NCBI RefSeq assembly: GCF_003515065.1
Contig: NZ_QXGH01000011.1
Location: forward strand, 292,650 to 356,649
From: Nocardioides immobilis
GTDB taxonomy: Bacteria; Actinomycetota; Actinomycetes; Propionibacteriales; Nocardioidaceae
Direction: 5' to 3'
Length of the DNA: 64,000 nucleotides
Shown here: positions 1 through 9,134 of the stretch, in pieces
How positions within the stretch are numbered: position 1 is the first letter of the stretch
Layout: each line of letters opens with the position of its first letter
Program-made: the position numbers and the translations under genes
Notes under the pieces: model-generated
What the model was told of the DNA's origin: nothing
Seen by the model: only the letters and a program-made list of their open reading frames with translations
The model's database searches: none

Positions 1-928
1 CCGCGACCCGCGACGGCGAGCCGTTGCAGGCGTTGGCGCCGTAGTCGTTGCCGGCCGCCACCCCGTAGAAGACGCCGTCGTTGATCGAGTTGTTGACGGC
101 GGTGTCGAGCGCCGAGGAGACGCCGCCGCCGAGGCTCATGTTGGCGACCGCCGGGCCGCTGGTGTGGTTCGAGGTGACCCAGTCGATGCCCGCGATCACG
201 CCGGAGTCGGTGCCGCTTCCGTTGCAGTCGAGGACCCGGACGGGAATGATCGTGACGCCCTTGGCGACGCCGTACGTCGTGCCGCCGACGGTGCCGGCCA
301 CGTGGGTGCCGTGACCGTTGCAGTCGGTGGGGGTGCCACCGATCGCCGAGTAGCCCGTGGCGGTGCGGCCGGTGAACTCGCTGTGCGTGGTGAGCACGCC
401 GGTGTCGATGATGTAGGCCTTCACACCCGCGCCGGTCTGGTCGTAGTGGTAGGTCGAGCTCAGCGGCAGGTTGCGCTGGTCGACCCGGTCGAGACCCCAG
501 GTGGCGCCGGTCTGGTCGCCGTCGATGGAGACCCGCCGGTCCGCCTCGATGTAGGCGACGGCGGGGTTGGCCCGGAGCGCCTGCACCGCGCGGTCGGGCA
601 GCTTCGCCGAGAAGCCGTTGAGGGCCGTCCGGTACTGGTGCGTGATCCGGCCGCCCTTGTCGACAGCCAGGGCACGCGCGTCGGCCGCGACCGTCCGCGA
701 CGCCTGCTGGTTGAGCACGACGATGTAGCGGCCGTCGATGGCGCCGGCCGCCGATCGCCCGACGACCGGCGCGAGGTCGTCCTTCTGGATGCTCAGCGGG
801 TGGGCGTCCGGAGCCCCGGGCGCGGCCCCGGACGAGGTGGCTGAGCCGACGAGGGCACCGCCTGTTGCGAGCGCCACTGCGGCAGTGGCGATCGCCCGCG
901 TGATGACGCGGGGTGTTGCTGTGGACAT
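1..928 (-). CDS. S8 (subtilisin-like) secreted serine protease, 3' end outside window
   Basis: Translation from the ATG at 928 gives a signal peptide (residues 1-36, ending around GAA-APG). An inhibitor-I9-type propeptide follows (about 65-132, starting at RYIVVLNQQ), then the S8 catalytic domain from about residue 145. The catalytic Asp is in YIIDTGV (D175) and the catalytic His in NGHGTHVAG (H206). The oxyanion Asn region AAGND is present, but the catalytic Ser lies beyond the window edge. The protein should be secreted and mature by propeptide removal. AAGGTG lies 8 nt before the start. The gene is divergent from the lipoprotein at 1168. Family assignment is firm; the substrate is unknown and the C-terminus cannot be described. 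Confidence 0.93.
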   Translation of the reverse strand, partial: MSTATPRVITRAIATAAVALATGGALVGSATSSGAAPGAPDAHPLSIQKDDLAPVVGRSAAGAIDGRYIVVLNQQASRTVAADARALAVDKGGRITHQYRTALNGFSAKLPDRAVQALRANPAVAYIEADRRVSIDGDQTGATWGLDRVDQRNLPLSSTYHYDQTGAGVKAYIIDTGVLTTHSEFTGRTATGYSAIGGTPTDCNGHGTHVAGTVGGTTYGVAKGVTIIPVRVLDCNGSGTDSGVIAGIDWVTSNHTSGPAVANMSLGGGVSSALDTAVNNSINDGVFYGVAAGNDYGANACNGSPSRVA

Positions 929-1167
929 GTGTGTCACCTTGGTGGTTCGGGCGGCCCGGGTGGGGCCGCGTCCTCGGGCGTCCGATCGGGCACCCTGCCG
1001 GAACCTAGTGACGCGGCATTCCCCCCGCATACGCTCAAGTTCTTGCACTGCACCTTCCTGCACGAATCGAACATTCTCCGGACATCGCCCGCCAGGCCCG
1101 GAAGGTCTCCCGTCGGCCGCCGCCCTCGGCAGGCCACGAGGACCGACTCCCTAGACTCGGCGGCGAG

Positions 1168-2073
1168 ATGAGTACGACGACCGCGGGCCGCCTCTCCTGG
1201 GCGGTCGTCAGCGTCCTCGCCCTGGCACTGACGGCCGCGTGCGAAGCCGAGGAGCCCCCGGCCGATCCCGACCGGATCGTGCTCAACCCACCGGCCGAGG
1301 GCGCCGGCCACGCGCACGCACCGGGCGAGGCCGACCCGGCCCCGGTCGGCGACGGCACCCGCGCGACAGCCGGCGGCTACCGGCTGGCCGAGGTCCGGCT
1401 CCCCCGGCGAGCGGACGGACCCGGCGCGATGACCTTCCGGATCCTCGGCCCGGACGGTCGGCCGGTCACCGACTTCACCGAGCAGCAGACGAAGCAGATG
1501 CACCTCTACGTCGTCCGCACCGACTACGCCGTCTACCGCCACCTGCACCCCACGCTGGCGAAGGACGGCACCTGGACCGCGCCGGTGGACCTCGACGACC
1601 CCGGCGGCTACCGGGTCATCGCCGACTTCCTGCCGAGCGGGGCGGAACGACCTGTCGTGCTCGGAGCGGTGGCCACGGTGCCGGGCAGCTGGCGCGCGGC
1701 ACCGCTGCCGACCAGCGACGCCGGCGACGACGGCCTGATCCAGGTGCGGGTCGACGGCACCGGCGCCGTTGGCGACAACGGCCGGCTCCACCTGGTCGTC
1801 ACCACCGTCGACGGCGAGCCGGTGACGCTCGGGACCTATCTCGGCACCTCCGCGCACGTGTCCGGCTTCCGCACCGGCGGCCGCACCGCGCGTGACCGGG
1901 TGTTCGTGCACGTGCATCCGTACGGCGAGCCCGAGCCGACCGACGACGGGACCCGGCTGACCTTCCACACCACGTTCGAGCGGGCCGGCGACTACCGGCT
2001 GGTCGTGCAGGTCCGGGTCGAGGGGCTGCTGCACACGGTGCCGGTCACGGCGACCGTCGAGCCTGCCGCCTGA
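1168..2073 (+). CDS. Putative secreted lipoprotein next to copper genes
   Basis: This 301-residue protein has an N-terminal hydrophobic segment followed by the lipobox LTAAC (Cys25), so it should be a membrane-anchored lipoprotein. The mature part is rich in beta-strand-like sequence and contains scattered His-rich motifs (GHAHAPG near residue 50, YRHLHP, FVHVHPYG) that could bind metal. I recognise no catalytic motif. It runs convergently into the CopC-CopD fusion gene, with 3 bp between the stop codons. Similar proteins are often found beside YcnI/CopCD genes in actinobacteria, so a role in copper handling in the envelope is inferred from context and His content only. Confidence 0.8.
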   Translation: MSTTTAGRLSWAVVSVLALALTAACEAEEPPADPDRIVLNPPAEGAGHAHAPGEADPAPVGDGTRATAGGYRLAEVRLPRRADGPGAMTFRILGPDGRPVTDFTEQQTKQMHLYVVRTDYAVYRHLHPTLAKDGTWTAPVDLDDPGGYRVIADFLPSGAERPVVLGAVATVPGSWRAAPLPTSDAGDDGLIQVRVDGTGAVGDNGRLHLVVTTVDGEPVTLGTYLGTSAHVSGFRTGGRTARDRVFVHVHPYGEPEPTDDGTRLTFHTTFERAGDYRLVVQVRVEGLLHTVPVTATVEPAA

Positions 2074-2076
2074 TCG

Positions 2077-3711
2077 TCAGTCGACCTCGACGGTCAGCGT
2101 GGTGACGGGGTTCTCGAACTCGCCGACGCGCAGGCTCACCTGCACCTCCCACTCCCCCGCGGTCGGGAAGGTCACGTCGGCGACGAAGGTGCCCGCTCCG
2201 GTCGGTGCGACCGGAACCGCGCCGAGGTCCACCTCGGCGCTGCGGAGTGACACCACCGGCCGGTCGTGGAGGTCGACCGGCTCGCCACCGAGGTCCTGGA
2301 CCTGCACCAGCAGCTGTCGCTGGCGGCCGCCGGTCGCGTCGAGCACCGCCAGCACCTGCAGGTCGCCGGCGACCGCCCGCGCCACGGTGGTCGCCGGAGC
2401 CGGCGCGGCCACCCCGGACTCGGCGCGCGGCGGCTGCTCCACCAGGAAGCCGGTCACGCCGAGCAGCCCGACCAGGAGCGCCGCCTCGAGCAGGACCACC
2501 CGGCGGACGCCGTACGTCGCCCGCCGCCGCGCCTCGTGCGGGCCGTCGCTCACCTGCGGGAGCAGCCGGTAGCGGTTCCAGGCTGCGACGCCGGCCACCA
2601 CCAGCGCGATCCCGACCTTGACCAGCAGCAGCCGGCCGTAGGTCGTGTCGACGAGACCGCTCCAGGAGCCCAGGATCCGCCACCCGAGCAGGACGCCGGC
2701 CACCGCCAGGACGGCCAGCAGGGCCGCGGCGACGGTCGAGAACCGGCTCAGCACGAGGGCGCCGTCGCGCTCCCGGCCGGCGACGGAGGGCAGTACGACG
2801 GCCAGGCCCACCAGGCCGCCGAGCCAGACCGCACCGGCGCTGAGGTGCAGCGCGTCGGTGAGGACCAGCAGCGACACGGGCTCGTAGGCGCGGGTGTGGC
2901 CGACCAGCGCCGGCGACCAGACGGCCAGGGCGGCGCCGATGTCGCCGGCGAGGGACGGGGTGGAGCGGCCGGCCAGGACGACCGCCAGCCCCAGCCCGAT
3001 CGCCTGGAGGACGAGGACCGTGAGGTCGTCACCGACGAGCGAAGGGTCGAGCGAGGCGGTCTCGATCAGGCCGCCCATGCCGGCTCCGCGCTGGTAGGCG
3101 CCGGACACGGCGACCCCGACCGCGGCGATCACGACCGCGGCGAGCGCCGATCCGCGCTGGAGCCGCAGCAGCCGCCGTCGTACGGCGTCGTGGAGGCGGA
3201 TGCCCCGCGCAGTCCAGGACAGGAAGATGGTGAGGCCGCCCGCGAGCAGCAGGGCGACGTACGACAGCGCCTGGACGATGCTCGCGACGTCCCGCATCGC
3301 CGTGTCGTCGGTCGCGGGCCCGTCGCGAGGTGGGGCGACGCTCTCGCTCGGGGCGCCGATGTGGAAGGTCAATGACCCGGCGATCGGGTGGCCGTCGCTG
3401 GAGACGAACCGCCAGGTGACGACGTACGTCCCGTCGGCGAGGTCGGCGGGCAGGTCGGCCGTCACCACCTCGTCGCGCGCCCCGGCCTCGACGTCGAGCG
3501 GATCGCCGGCCGCGTCGTAGGCCCGGATGCCGTCGTCGACCACCGACACCGGCTCGTCGAAGGTCAGCGTCACCTCGTCCGGCGCCTCGGCGAGGAGCTC
3601 GCCCTCCGCAGGATCGGACGAGACCAGCGAGGCGTGCGCCGACGCCGGCGCGCCCGCCGAGCCCACCAGGAGCCCGGCGAGCAGCACCGCCGTCAGCGCA
3701 CGCCTCACCAT
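2077..3711 (-). CDS. CopC-CopD fusion, copper binding and transport membrane protein
   Basis: A 544-residue protein with a signal peptide ending at ASA, leaving His26 (AHASLVSSDPAEG) as the mature N-terminal residue, as in CopC histidine-brace proteins. The CopC beta-sandwich spans about 26-122 and keeps the late SSDGHPI motif with its His. About eight hydrophobic segments (roughly 140-430) match the CopD family. The last ~100 residues after the membrane region form another beta-rich extracytoplasmic domain resembling YtkA/FixH-type domains. The gene starts 4 bp after the YcnI stop and is probably cotranscribed with it. The expected role is binding copper outside the membrane and passing it through or along the membrane domain. 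Confidence 0.92.
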   Translation of the reverse strand: MVRRALTAVLLAGLLVGSAGAPASAHASLVSSDPAEGELLAEAPDEVTLTFDEPVSVVDDGIRAYDAAGDPLDVEAGARDEVVTADLPADLADGTYVVTWRFVSSDGHPIAGSLTFHIGAPSESVAPPRDGPATDDTAMRDVASIVQALSYVALLLAGGLTIFLSWTARGIRLHDAVRRRLLRLQRGSALAAVVIAAVGVAVSGAYQRGAGMGGLIETASLDPSLVGDDLTVLVLQAIGLGLAVVLAGRSTPSLAGDIGAALAVWSPALVGHTRAYEPVSLLVLTDALHLSAGAVWLGGLVGLAVVLPSVAGRERDGALVLSRFSTVAAALLAVLAVAGVLLGWRILGSWSGLVDTTYGRLLLVKVGIALVVAGVAAWNRYRLLPQVSDGPHEARRRATYGVRRVVLLEAALLVGLLGVTGFLVEQPPRAESGVAAPAPATTVARAVAGDLQVLAVLDATGGRQRQLLVQVQDLGGEPVDLHDRPVVSLRSAEVDLGAVPVAPTGAGTFVADVTFPTAGEWEVQVSLRVGEFENPVTTLTVEVD

Positions 3712-3715
3712 CGGC

Positions 3716-4405
3716 TCAGGCCTTCCGGGTGCGCGCCAGGGCGAGGCCGCCGACCACGATCCCGACGATGCCGGTGCCGAGCCCGGCCAGGGCGAGGCCG
3801 TCGCCGTCGTCGTCGGAGCCGTCGCCCCCGTCCGCGTCGGTGGAGACCGCCGGCGCCTCGCCGCCGTGGCCGCCCTCGGCCGCGGTGATCGTCACCAGCG
3901 GCGCGGGGTGCTCGAGCTCCTCGGCGTCCTGCCCCTCAGCGGCCACCTCGGTCCAGCCGGTCTCGCCCCGCTGGCAGGACTGGAGGACCGGGAACGCGAG
4001 TGTCTCGCCCTCGGCGTCGGGCAGCTGCAGCGAGAGCTCGAACGTGTCGCGCTGCCCGTCGGGCAGCGGCGTGCGGGCCGTGTAGACGACCTGCTCGACC
4101 CGCTCGGTGATCTCGTTGCCGTGGGCGTCGGCGATCGGCTCACTGAGCCGCTTCATCACCGTGTCCGTCTCCCAGAACGAGTTGCGGGTCGGGGTGACGG
4201 CGTAGATCTCGTCGGGCAGCCGGATCGCAACCTTGGTCGTCGGCGAGCCCTCGCACCCGTGCGGGACGCTGACGGTCAGCACGGCGTAGGAGCCGGCCGC
4301 CGTCGTGTCGGGCGTGATGGTCACGTGTGCGGACGCTGGCGCGACGGCCAGCGCGAGGGCGCCGGCGGCTGCGGCCGCCGGCAGGACGATGTGTCTGAGA
4401 TGCAT
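3716..4405 (-). CDS. YcnI family (DUF1775) copper-binding membrane-anchored protein
   Basis: The 229-residue protein has a signal peptide ending in ASA, so His27 becomes the first mature residue. This is followed by the YcnI domain with Glu52 in PHGCEGSP and a later Cys in VLQSCQRG that can pair with Cys51. Bacillus YcnI binds Cu(II) through such an N-terminal mono-His site with a nearby Glu. After an acidic Gly/Asp-rich linker (about 185-205) there is a C-terminal transmembrane helix ending in Arg/Lys, so the domain is tethered outside the cell. It lies between a small membrane protein gene and the CopC-CopD fusion in one minus-strand run. Confidence 0.93.
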   Translation of the reverse strand: MHLRHIVLPAAAAAGALALAVAPASAHVTITPDTTAAGSYAVLTVSVPHGCEGSPTTKVAIRLPDEIYAVTPTRNSFWETDTVMKRLSEPIADAHGNEITERVEQVVYTARTPLPDGQRDTFELSLQLPDAEGETLAFPVLQSCQRGETGWTEVAAEGQDAEELEHPAPLVTITAAEGGHGGEAPAVSTDADGGDGSDDDGDGLALAGLGTGIVGIVVGGLALARTRKA

Positions 4406-4489
4406 GGTGTGTTCCTTGTCTGGGGATCGGTGTGCGGCAGGCAGGCGCAGCCGACCGACCGATCCGGACAGGGTTCGTCGAGGACTCGG

Positions 4490-5035
4490 TCAGGCGGCCG
4501 CGTGCAGCGGCCGCGGTGGGCCGCGCGTCGGCAACGTCCGCGCCGAGCGTCCCGGCGGCGTCGGTCGTACGGCGCGCGCGGCGACCCGGGCGCGGTGCGG
4601 GATCTCGGGGCCGGGGGTGTCCGACCAGCCGAGGAGTACGTCGACCGCGCGCCGCCGCAGCGCCCAGGCGACCGCAGCGACCACGCCTGCCGCCAGGTGC
4701 GCGAGCAGCATCGGCCAGGTCAGGCCGAGCAGGGGGTCGGAGGCCGAGCCGTGCGGGTGCACGCCGGTGTCGGCCGTGATCGCGACCAGCCACGCGTGCA
4801 GGACCACCTGCAGCCCGACGAGCGCCGGCATCGCCACGCGCACGGGCACCCGGCCGCGCAGCACGAGCAGGCTCGCGCCGTACGCCGTGACTGCGATGGC
4901 CAGCAGCCACCCCGCCGAGGGCAGCGCTCCGCCGGCCGCGGTGTGCGCGATCCCGAGCGCGGCGGTCGTCTCCGCCGCTGCGAGTCCTGCGGACACGCGG
5001 ACCCCGGGACGGGGCACCTCGCGCACGATCAGCAC
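4490..5035 (-). CDS. Small integral membrane protein of the copper-type cluster
   Basis: A 181-residue protein with about four hydrophobic helices (roughly residues 20-35, 42-60, 66-88 and 103-126) and a basic, Pro-rich C-terminal tail. A VHPHG motif lies in an external loop. I do not recognise a family. It is the first gene of the run membrane protein-ycnI-copCD, separated from ycnI by about 85 bp, which suggests a part in the same envelope copper system. No catalytic residues are apparent, and the function is otherwise unknown. Confidence 0.75.
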   Translation of the reverse strand: MLIVREVPRPGVRVSAGLAAAETTAALGIAHTAAGGALPSAGWLLAIAVTAYGASLLVLRGRVPVRVAMPALVGLQVVLHAWLVAITADTGVHPHGSASDPLLGLTWPMLLAHLAAGVVAAVAWALRRRAVDVLLGWSDTPGPEIPHRARVAARAVRPTPPGRSARTLPTRGPPRPLHAAA

Positions 5036-5087
5036 CCGATCATGATGCCGGAAGCCAGGTTGCCCCCGGAACGCGCGTCGGCCGGGC

Positions 5088-6971
5088 TCAGCCGACCGCC
5101 TGCTCGGCGCGCTCGATCAACGGGCGGACGACATCGATCGCGCGGATCCGGCCACTGGCGATCGGAGTGCCCTGGTCGAACTCGAGGGCGGTCGGGAGGC
5201 CGATGAGCTGACCGTCGTTGTCCACCGCCATGCCGCCCGAGTTGCCCGGCGCGATCCGCGCCTCGGTGTCGAACTCCGAGCGCGGCCCGAGATCGGGGTC
5301 GTTGAGCACCGTGGAGATCGCGCCGGTGGTGACCGTGATCGAGTCGCCCGAGCCGGCCACGCCCGGGAAGCCGAGCACCGTGACGTCGTCGCCGGCGCGG
5401 ACATCGGCGGAGTCGCCGATCGGCACCGTCGGCAGGTCGGGCTCCTCGTCGAGGGGCGATCCGTCCGCCTTGGCGCAGATCTGGACGACGGCGACGTCGA
5501 GGTAGCCGTCCGCCTCGACCAGGCACGCGCGGTACTCCGGCGGCGCCGTCGTGTCCGTCGCGCCGTCCGTGATCGAGATCAGCAGGAACTCGGGGTTGGC
5601 GATCGCCGCCTCGGGTCCGTAGGTCTCGACGATCCCCGGCGTCTCAGGCGCGGCGACGTGGGCGTTGGTGAGGATCAGCCCGTCCTCGCGGATGATCGAC
5701 CCGGAGCCGGCGTACGCGAACTCCTGGTCGGGGAACTCGAGCGAGTGGCTCTCGGCGATGATCTTCACCGTCGCGGCCTTCGCCGCGTCCAGCTCGGCCT
5801 CGGTCAGGTCGTCGGGCGATCCGGGGTCCGTCGTGACGTCGGTCGGGGCGTCCGTGGAGTCGGACGTCGCCGCGTCGTCGTTGCCGGAGCCGTCGTTGTC
5901 GTCGTCGCGCCCCACCACGACGGCCACCGCGGCGATGCCCAGGACCAGGACGAGTACGCCGGCGGCGATCCCCGCGACCAGCAGCCGGCGGGTGAGGCGG
6001 CGCCGGGCGATCCGCTTCTCCTCCTCCACGGCCGACAGGATCGGCACCAGGGTGACCTCGGGTCCGGCGACCGGATGGCCGAGCCGCAGCACGGTGCGGT
6101 CGTCGAACTTCTTCGTGGTGACGCGGCGCCCGTCGAGGAACGTGCCCTCGTTGGAGTGGTTCGTGTAGGTCCAGCCGCCGGGCACGCTGGCCACGGTGCC
6201 GTGCAGGCGCGACGCGGCGGGGTCCTTCAGGACCACCGTGCTGTCCGGCAGCCGCCCGATGGTGATCTGCGCGGGGTGCCGGAACCGGTGCTCCTGTCCT
6301 TCCGCGACGAGCAGCAGGTCGGGGCCCGAGCGCGCCGGAGGCGGCCCGCCTGGGGCGGCCGGCGCGGCCGGCTGGGCCGCCAGCACTTGGGTCTGGTCGA
6401 ACCCGGCCGGGACGACCTGCGGTGGTGGGACCGGGGCACCGGCGACGCGGGTGCCGGACGGGCCCGGAACGGAGGCGGGCGATGCGGGTGGTGTCGGGAG
6501 GGAGGCCGGCGTGGGAGGCGGCGGGGGCGGCGCGAAGCGGGACTGCGCGACCGGCCGCTCGCCGGGCATCGGCGGCATGGTGGGCTCGTCGAACGACTCG
6601 GCCGGCGCGGGAGGCGGAGGCGGAGGCGGAGGCGGAGCAGGCGGGTGGACCGCGGACTTCTCGTCCACCGCCGCGAGCGCCGCGGGGGTGATGGTCAGCT
6701 CCGAGCCGGCGGCGACCGGACCGCACCGAACCACCGTCTTGCGCCTGATCGTGTGCTCGACGACGCGGACCCCGTCGACGTACGTCCCGAACTGGCTGCC
6801 GCTGTCGACCAGCACCCACTCCCCGTCGACCGGACGGAGCTCGGCGTGCTGGCGGGACACCGAACCGGCGGTCAGGACGACCTCGGCGTCGATCGCCCGA
6901 CCGATCCGGATCACGGAGTTCCCCTCGAGGCGGAGGACCCGACCGTCCACCTCGACCACCAGCGGAGACAT
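5088..6971 (-). CDS. Dual-FHA membrane-anchored trypsin-like serine protease
   Basis: This 627-residue protein has two cytoplasmic FHA domains. The first (about 1-97) shows IGRAID and SRQH, with SQFGT replacing the usual SxNGT. The second (about 225-315) shows IGRLPD, SRLH and NHSNEGTF. A Pro-rich linker (about 108-215) separates them. One transmembrane helix (about 330-352) is followed by an acidic Asp/Ser/Thr linker and an extracytoplasmic chymotrypsin-fold protease. The triad is visible as His in LTNAHVAAPE, Asp in YLDVAVVQI and Ser in PGNSGGMAV. The architecture suggests that phospho-Thr recognition inside the cell is linked to proteolysis outside. The gene starts 10 bp after the kinase stop, so it probably shares the kinase transcript. 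Confidence 0.93.
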   Translation of the reverse strand: MSPLVVEVDGRVLRLEGNSVIRIGRAIDAEVVLTAGSVSRQHAELRPVDGEWVLVDSGSQFGTYVDGVRVVEHTIRRKTVVRCGPVAAGSELTITPAALAAVDEKSAVHPPAPPPPPPPPPAPAESFDEPTMPPMPGERPVAQSRFAPPPPPPTPASLPTPPASPASVPGPSGTRVAGAPVPPPQVVPAGFDQTQVLAAQPAAPAAPGGPPPARSGPDLLLVAEGQEHRFRHPAQITIGRLPDSTVVLKDPAASRLHGTVASVPGGWTYTNHSNEGTFLDGRRVTTKKFDDRTVLRLGHPVAGPEVTLVPILSAVEEEKRIARRRLTRRLLVAGIAAGVLVLVLGIAAVAVVVGRDDDNDGSGNDDAATSDSTDAPTDVTTDPGSPDDLTEAELDAAKAATVKIIAESHSLEFPDQEFAYAGSGSIIREDGLILTNAHVAAPETPGIVETYGPEAAIANPEFLLISITDGATDTTAPPEYRACLVEADGYLDVAVVQICAKADGSPLDEEPDLPTVPIGDSADVRAGDDVTVLGFPGVAGSGDSITVTTGAISTVLNDPDLGPRSEFDTEARIAPGNSGGMAVDNDGQLIGLPTALEFDQGTPIASGRIRAIDVVRPLIERAEQAVG

Positions 6972-6981
6972 GGTGACCAGC

Positions 6982-8310
6982 CTAGGCGGGAGAGCCGGGC
7001 GGAGCGGCGACGGGCTGCCGAACCTGGACGGTCGCGTTCCGGATCTGGATCCGGGCTCCGGTGACGAGCTCGATCGTGCGGTCGGGATCGAGGACGAAGC
7101 TCTGGCCGCCGGGATAGGCGACCGGCCAGGGGAAGTCGGAGGCGTTGTGGAGGCCCCACCGTTCCGGCTCCTGTGGGTGCTGGCGCAGGTCGCCCAGGAC
7201 GACCGGGTGGTCGACGCCGGACGCGAGGTGGTCGGACCGGATGGCGGCCTGGGGCCCGACGGCGACCGTCCGCCGCCCGACCTGGAGGAGGTACGGCGGC
7301 CGCACCACGGTGCCGTCCTGCCAGCAGACCGGGTCCGGCTCTCCGCTGCTCCAGAAGTTGGTGGTGCCGCAGGTCGGGCACGCGAGCAGACCGTCGCGGA
7401 GCCGGTCCATCGCCTTGATCCACTGGCCCTCGGTGACCCGCGCTCCGGGGCGCTCGATGCCGTCGACGAACGCCTGGACGAACAGGTCGCGCAGGAACTG
7501 CGGGTAGATGTGCCAGTACTGCTGGACGATGTCGGCCGGCCGGTTGCTGTCGTCGGTCGGGTGCATGCAGAACAGCGGCTCGGTGCCGAAGTGGCTCATC
7601 AGCCAGTGCGCGTCCCGCATGCCGGCATCGGTGCGCTTGCCCTCCAGCGGGTGGCCGAGGAACAGCGAGTAGAAGAGCAGGACCGCCAGCGAGTGCCGGT
7701 CGGTGTCGGTGTTCGGCAGCGTCCGGTACGTCGTGTCGCGGACCACCTCGGGCGCCATGAAGTACGGCGTCCCCAGCACCCGTCCGGTGCCGTTGTCGAT
7801 GCCGACGTTGTCGTTGTCGCAGATCAGCACGTCGCCGCTGGACGGGTCGAAGAAGACGTTGCCGAAGGAGATGTCGCGGTAGCAGAGGCCGCGTGCGTGC
7901 AGCCGCAGGAAGCTGTAGCTGAGCTGCCGGCACAGCTCGATGATCGACGAGAAGGACACGTCGAGCGGGTTGCCGTCGCGGTCGCCGTTGAGCAGGAGGT
8001 AGCTGAGCTCGAGGAACCGCGGGTCGCGCAGGTGCATGACGTAGCCGAAGCTCGGCTGGCTGTGCACCCGGGCCATGCTCAGCGGCCACAGGAACCGGCG
8101 GTGCGGCGAGCCGATCTCGACCAGCTGCTGCATCTCCTGGTACTGCTCGGTCGTGGCGCTCTCGGGCTTGTACCACTTCAGCGCGAGCGGCTCACCGGTG
8201 TCGCGTCGTACCTCGAAGACGTAGCCCTGACCACCCTGGCCCAGGAGCGATGTCACCCGCGCGCGACCCAGCGGCCCGAGGTCGACCTCGACGCCCTCTG
8301 CCAGCACCAT
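6982..8310 (-). CDS. Atypical Ser/Thr protein kinase of a TerY-P-like triad
   Basis: The kinase domain has a GQGGQG loop (24-29), Lys45 in LALKWYKP, and a catalytic loop YRDISFGN with Asp146 (Tyr replaces the His of HRD). CDND occupies the DFG position (Asp165), and MAPE is present. After the kinase comes a CPTCG zinc-ribbon-like motif and a ~100-residue beta-rich C-terminal domain. I chose the ATG at 8310, which has GGAGG 12 nt upstream; an in-frame TTG at 8382 would add 24 residues. The gene is divergent from the vWA-PP2C pair. Kinase, vWA and PP2C together match the TerY-P triad linked to stress and metal responses. No transmembrane helix is present, so it should be cytoplasmic. Confidence 0.88.
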   Translation of the reverse strand: MVLAEGVEVDLGPLGRARVTSLLGQGGQGYVFEVRRDTGEPLALKWYKPESATTEQYQEMQQLVEIGSPHRRFLWPLSMARVHSQPSFGYVMHLRDPRFLELSYLLLNGDRDGNPLDVSFSSIIELCRQLSYSFLRLHARGLCYRDISFGNVFFDPSSGDVLICDNDNVGIDNGTGRVLGTPYFMAPEVVRDTTYRTLPNTDTDRHSLAVLLFYSLFLGHPLEGKRTDAGMRDAHWLMSHFGTEPLFCMHPTDDSNRPADIVQQYWHIYPQFLRDLFVQAFVDGIERPGARVTEGQWIKAMDRLRDGLLACPTCGTTNFWSSGEPDPVCWQDGTVVRPPYLLQVGRRTVAVGPQAAIRSDHLASGVDHPVVLGDLRQHPQEPERWGLHNASDFPWPVAYPGGQSFVLDPDRTIELVTGARIQIRNATVQVRQPVAAPPGSPA

Positions 8311-8435
8311 GGGTGTCGCCGACCTCCGTGCCTCTCGTTCCGCCGCCGGAACCCCACCAGATCGGGGGTCCGTGTGTGACAATCTATAGCCTGAGCAGCG
8401 ACGGCGGCGTCCAAACCCCGGTATCAGGAGATGGC

Positions 8436-9134
8436 ATGAGTGACCGCTTGGGCGGCGCCCTGGCGCGCAAGCCCCTCCACTTCATATTCGTGCTGGACGT
8501 GTCCGGCTCGATGATGCGCGGTGGACGCATCCAGGCGCTCAACAACGCCATCTCCGAGGTGCTCCCCCACCTCAAGGACGAGGCCCGCGCCAACCCCCAC
8601 GCCGAGATGCTGATCCGGGTCCTCGCGTTCGCCAACGAGCCGCGCTGGGTGATCGAGGAGCCGACGCCTGTCGACCAGATCCACTGGGAGCGGCTCGAGG
8701 CGGTGCCGCGCGGATTCACCGAGCTCGGCAGCGCGCTGCTCACCCTGACCGAAGCGCTCGCGCTCCTCGACGAGGGCACCAGCGCCTATCCTCCCGCCAT
8801 CATCCTGGTCTCCGACGGCCGCCCGACCCAGAGCAGCGGCACCACGTTCGCCGAGGGCCTCCAGGCCCTGCTCAACAACCGGTGGGGCGCCACCGCGGTG
8901 CGGCTCGCGCTCGGCGTCGGCCGCGACGCCGACATGCACTCGCTGCGCCGGTTCATCGGTGACGAGGACGTCCCGCTGCTGCGCGCCGACAACCCCGAGC
9001 AGCTGGTCGAGTACATCGTCTGGGCGTCCAAGGCCGCCAGCAAGGTCGCGTCGCGGCCCATCGTTGGCGGCGGCGGTCTCACCGCTGCGCCGCCGAGCCC
9101 GATCGGCGACCCGATCTGGAGCACGCTCGGGTGA
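8436..9134 (+). CDS. TerY-like vWA domain protein
   Basis: A 232-residue soluble protein that is essentially one von Willebrand factor A domain. The metal-ion-dependent adhesion site is complete: DVSGS (Asp21, Ser23, Ser25), the Thr in GFTELG, and the Asp in VSDGRPT. It ends in a short Pro/Gly-rich tail without the zinc ribbon of classical TerY. The ATG at 8436 follows AGGAGATGGC. The stop overlaps the start of the PP2C gene (GTGA), so the two are translationally coupled. In TerY-P systems the vWA protein is thought to act as a scaffold or target for the partner kinase and phosphatase. Confidence 0.92.
   Translation: MSDRLGGALARKPLHFIFVLDVSGSMMRGGRIQALNNAISEVLPHLKDEARANPHAEMLIRVLAFANEPRWVIEEPTPVDQIHWERLEAVPRGFTELGSALLTLTEALALLDEGTSAYPPAIILVSDGRPTQSSGTTFAEGLQALLNNRWGATAVRLALGVGRDADMHSLRRFIGDEDVPLLRADNPEQLVEYIVWASKAASKVASRPIVGGGGLTAAPPSPIGDPIWSTLG

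Noticed and set aside
6610..6650. GGAGGC hexanucleotide repeat as a phase-variable tract
   Set aside because: The repeat encodes the Pro/Ala linker of the FHA protease. Six-base units do not shift the frame, and low complexity is normal for such linkers.
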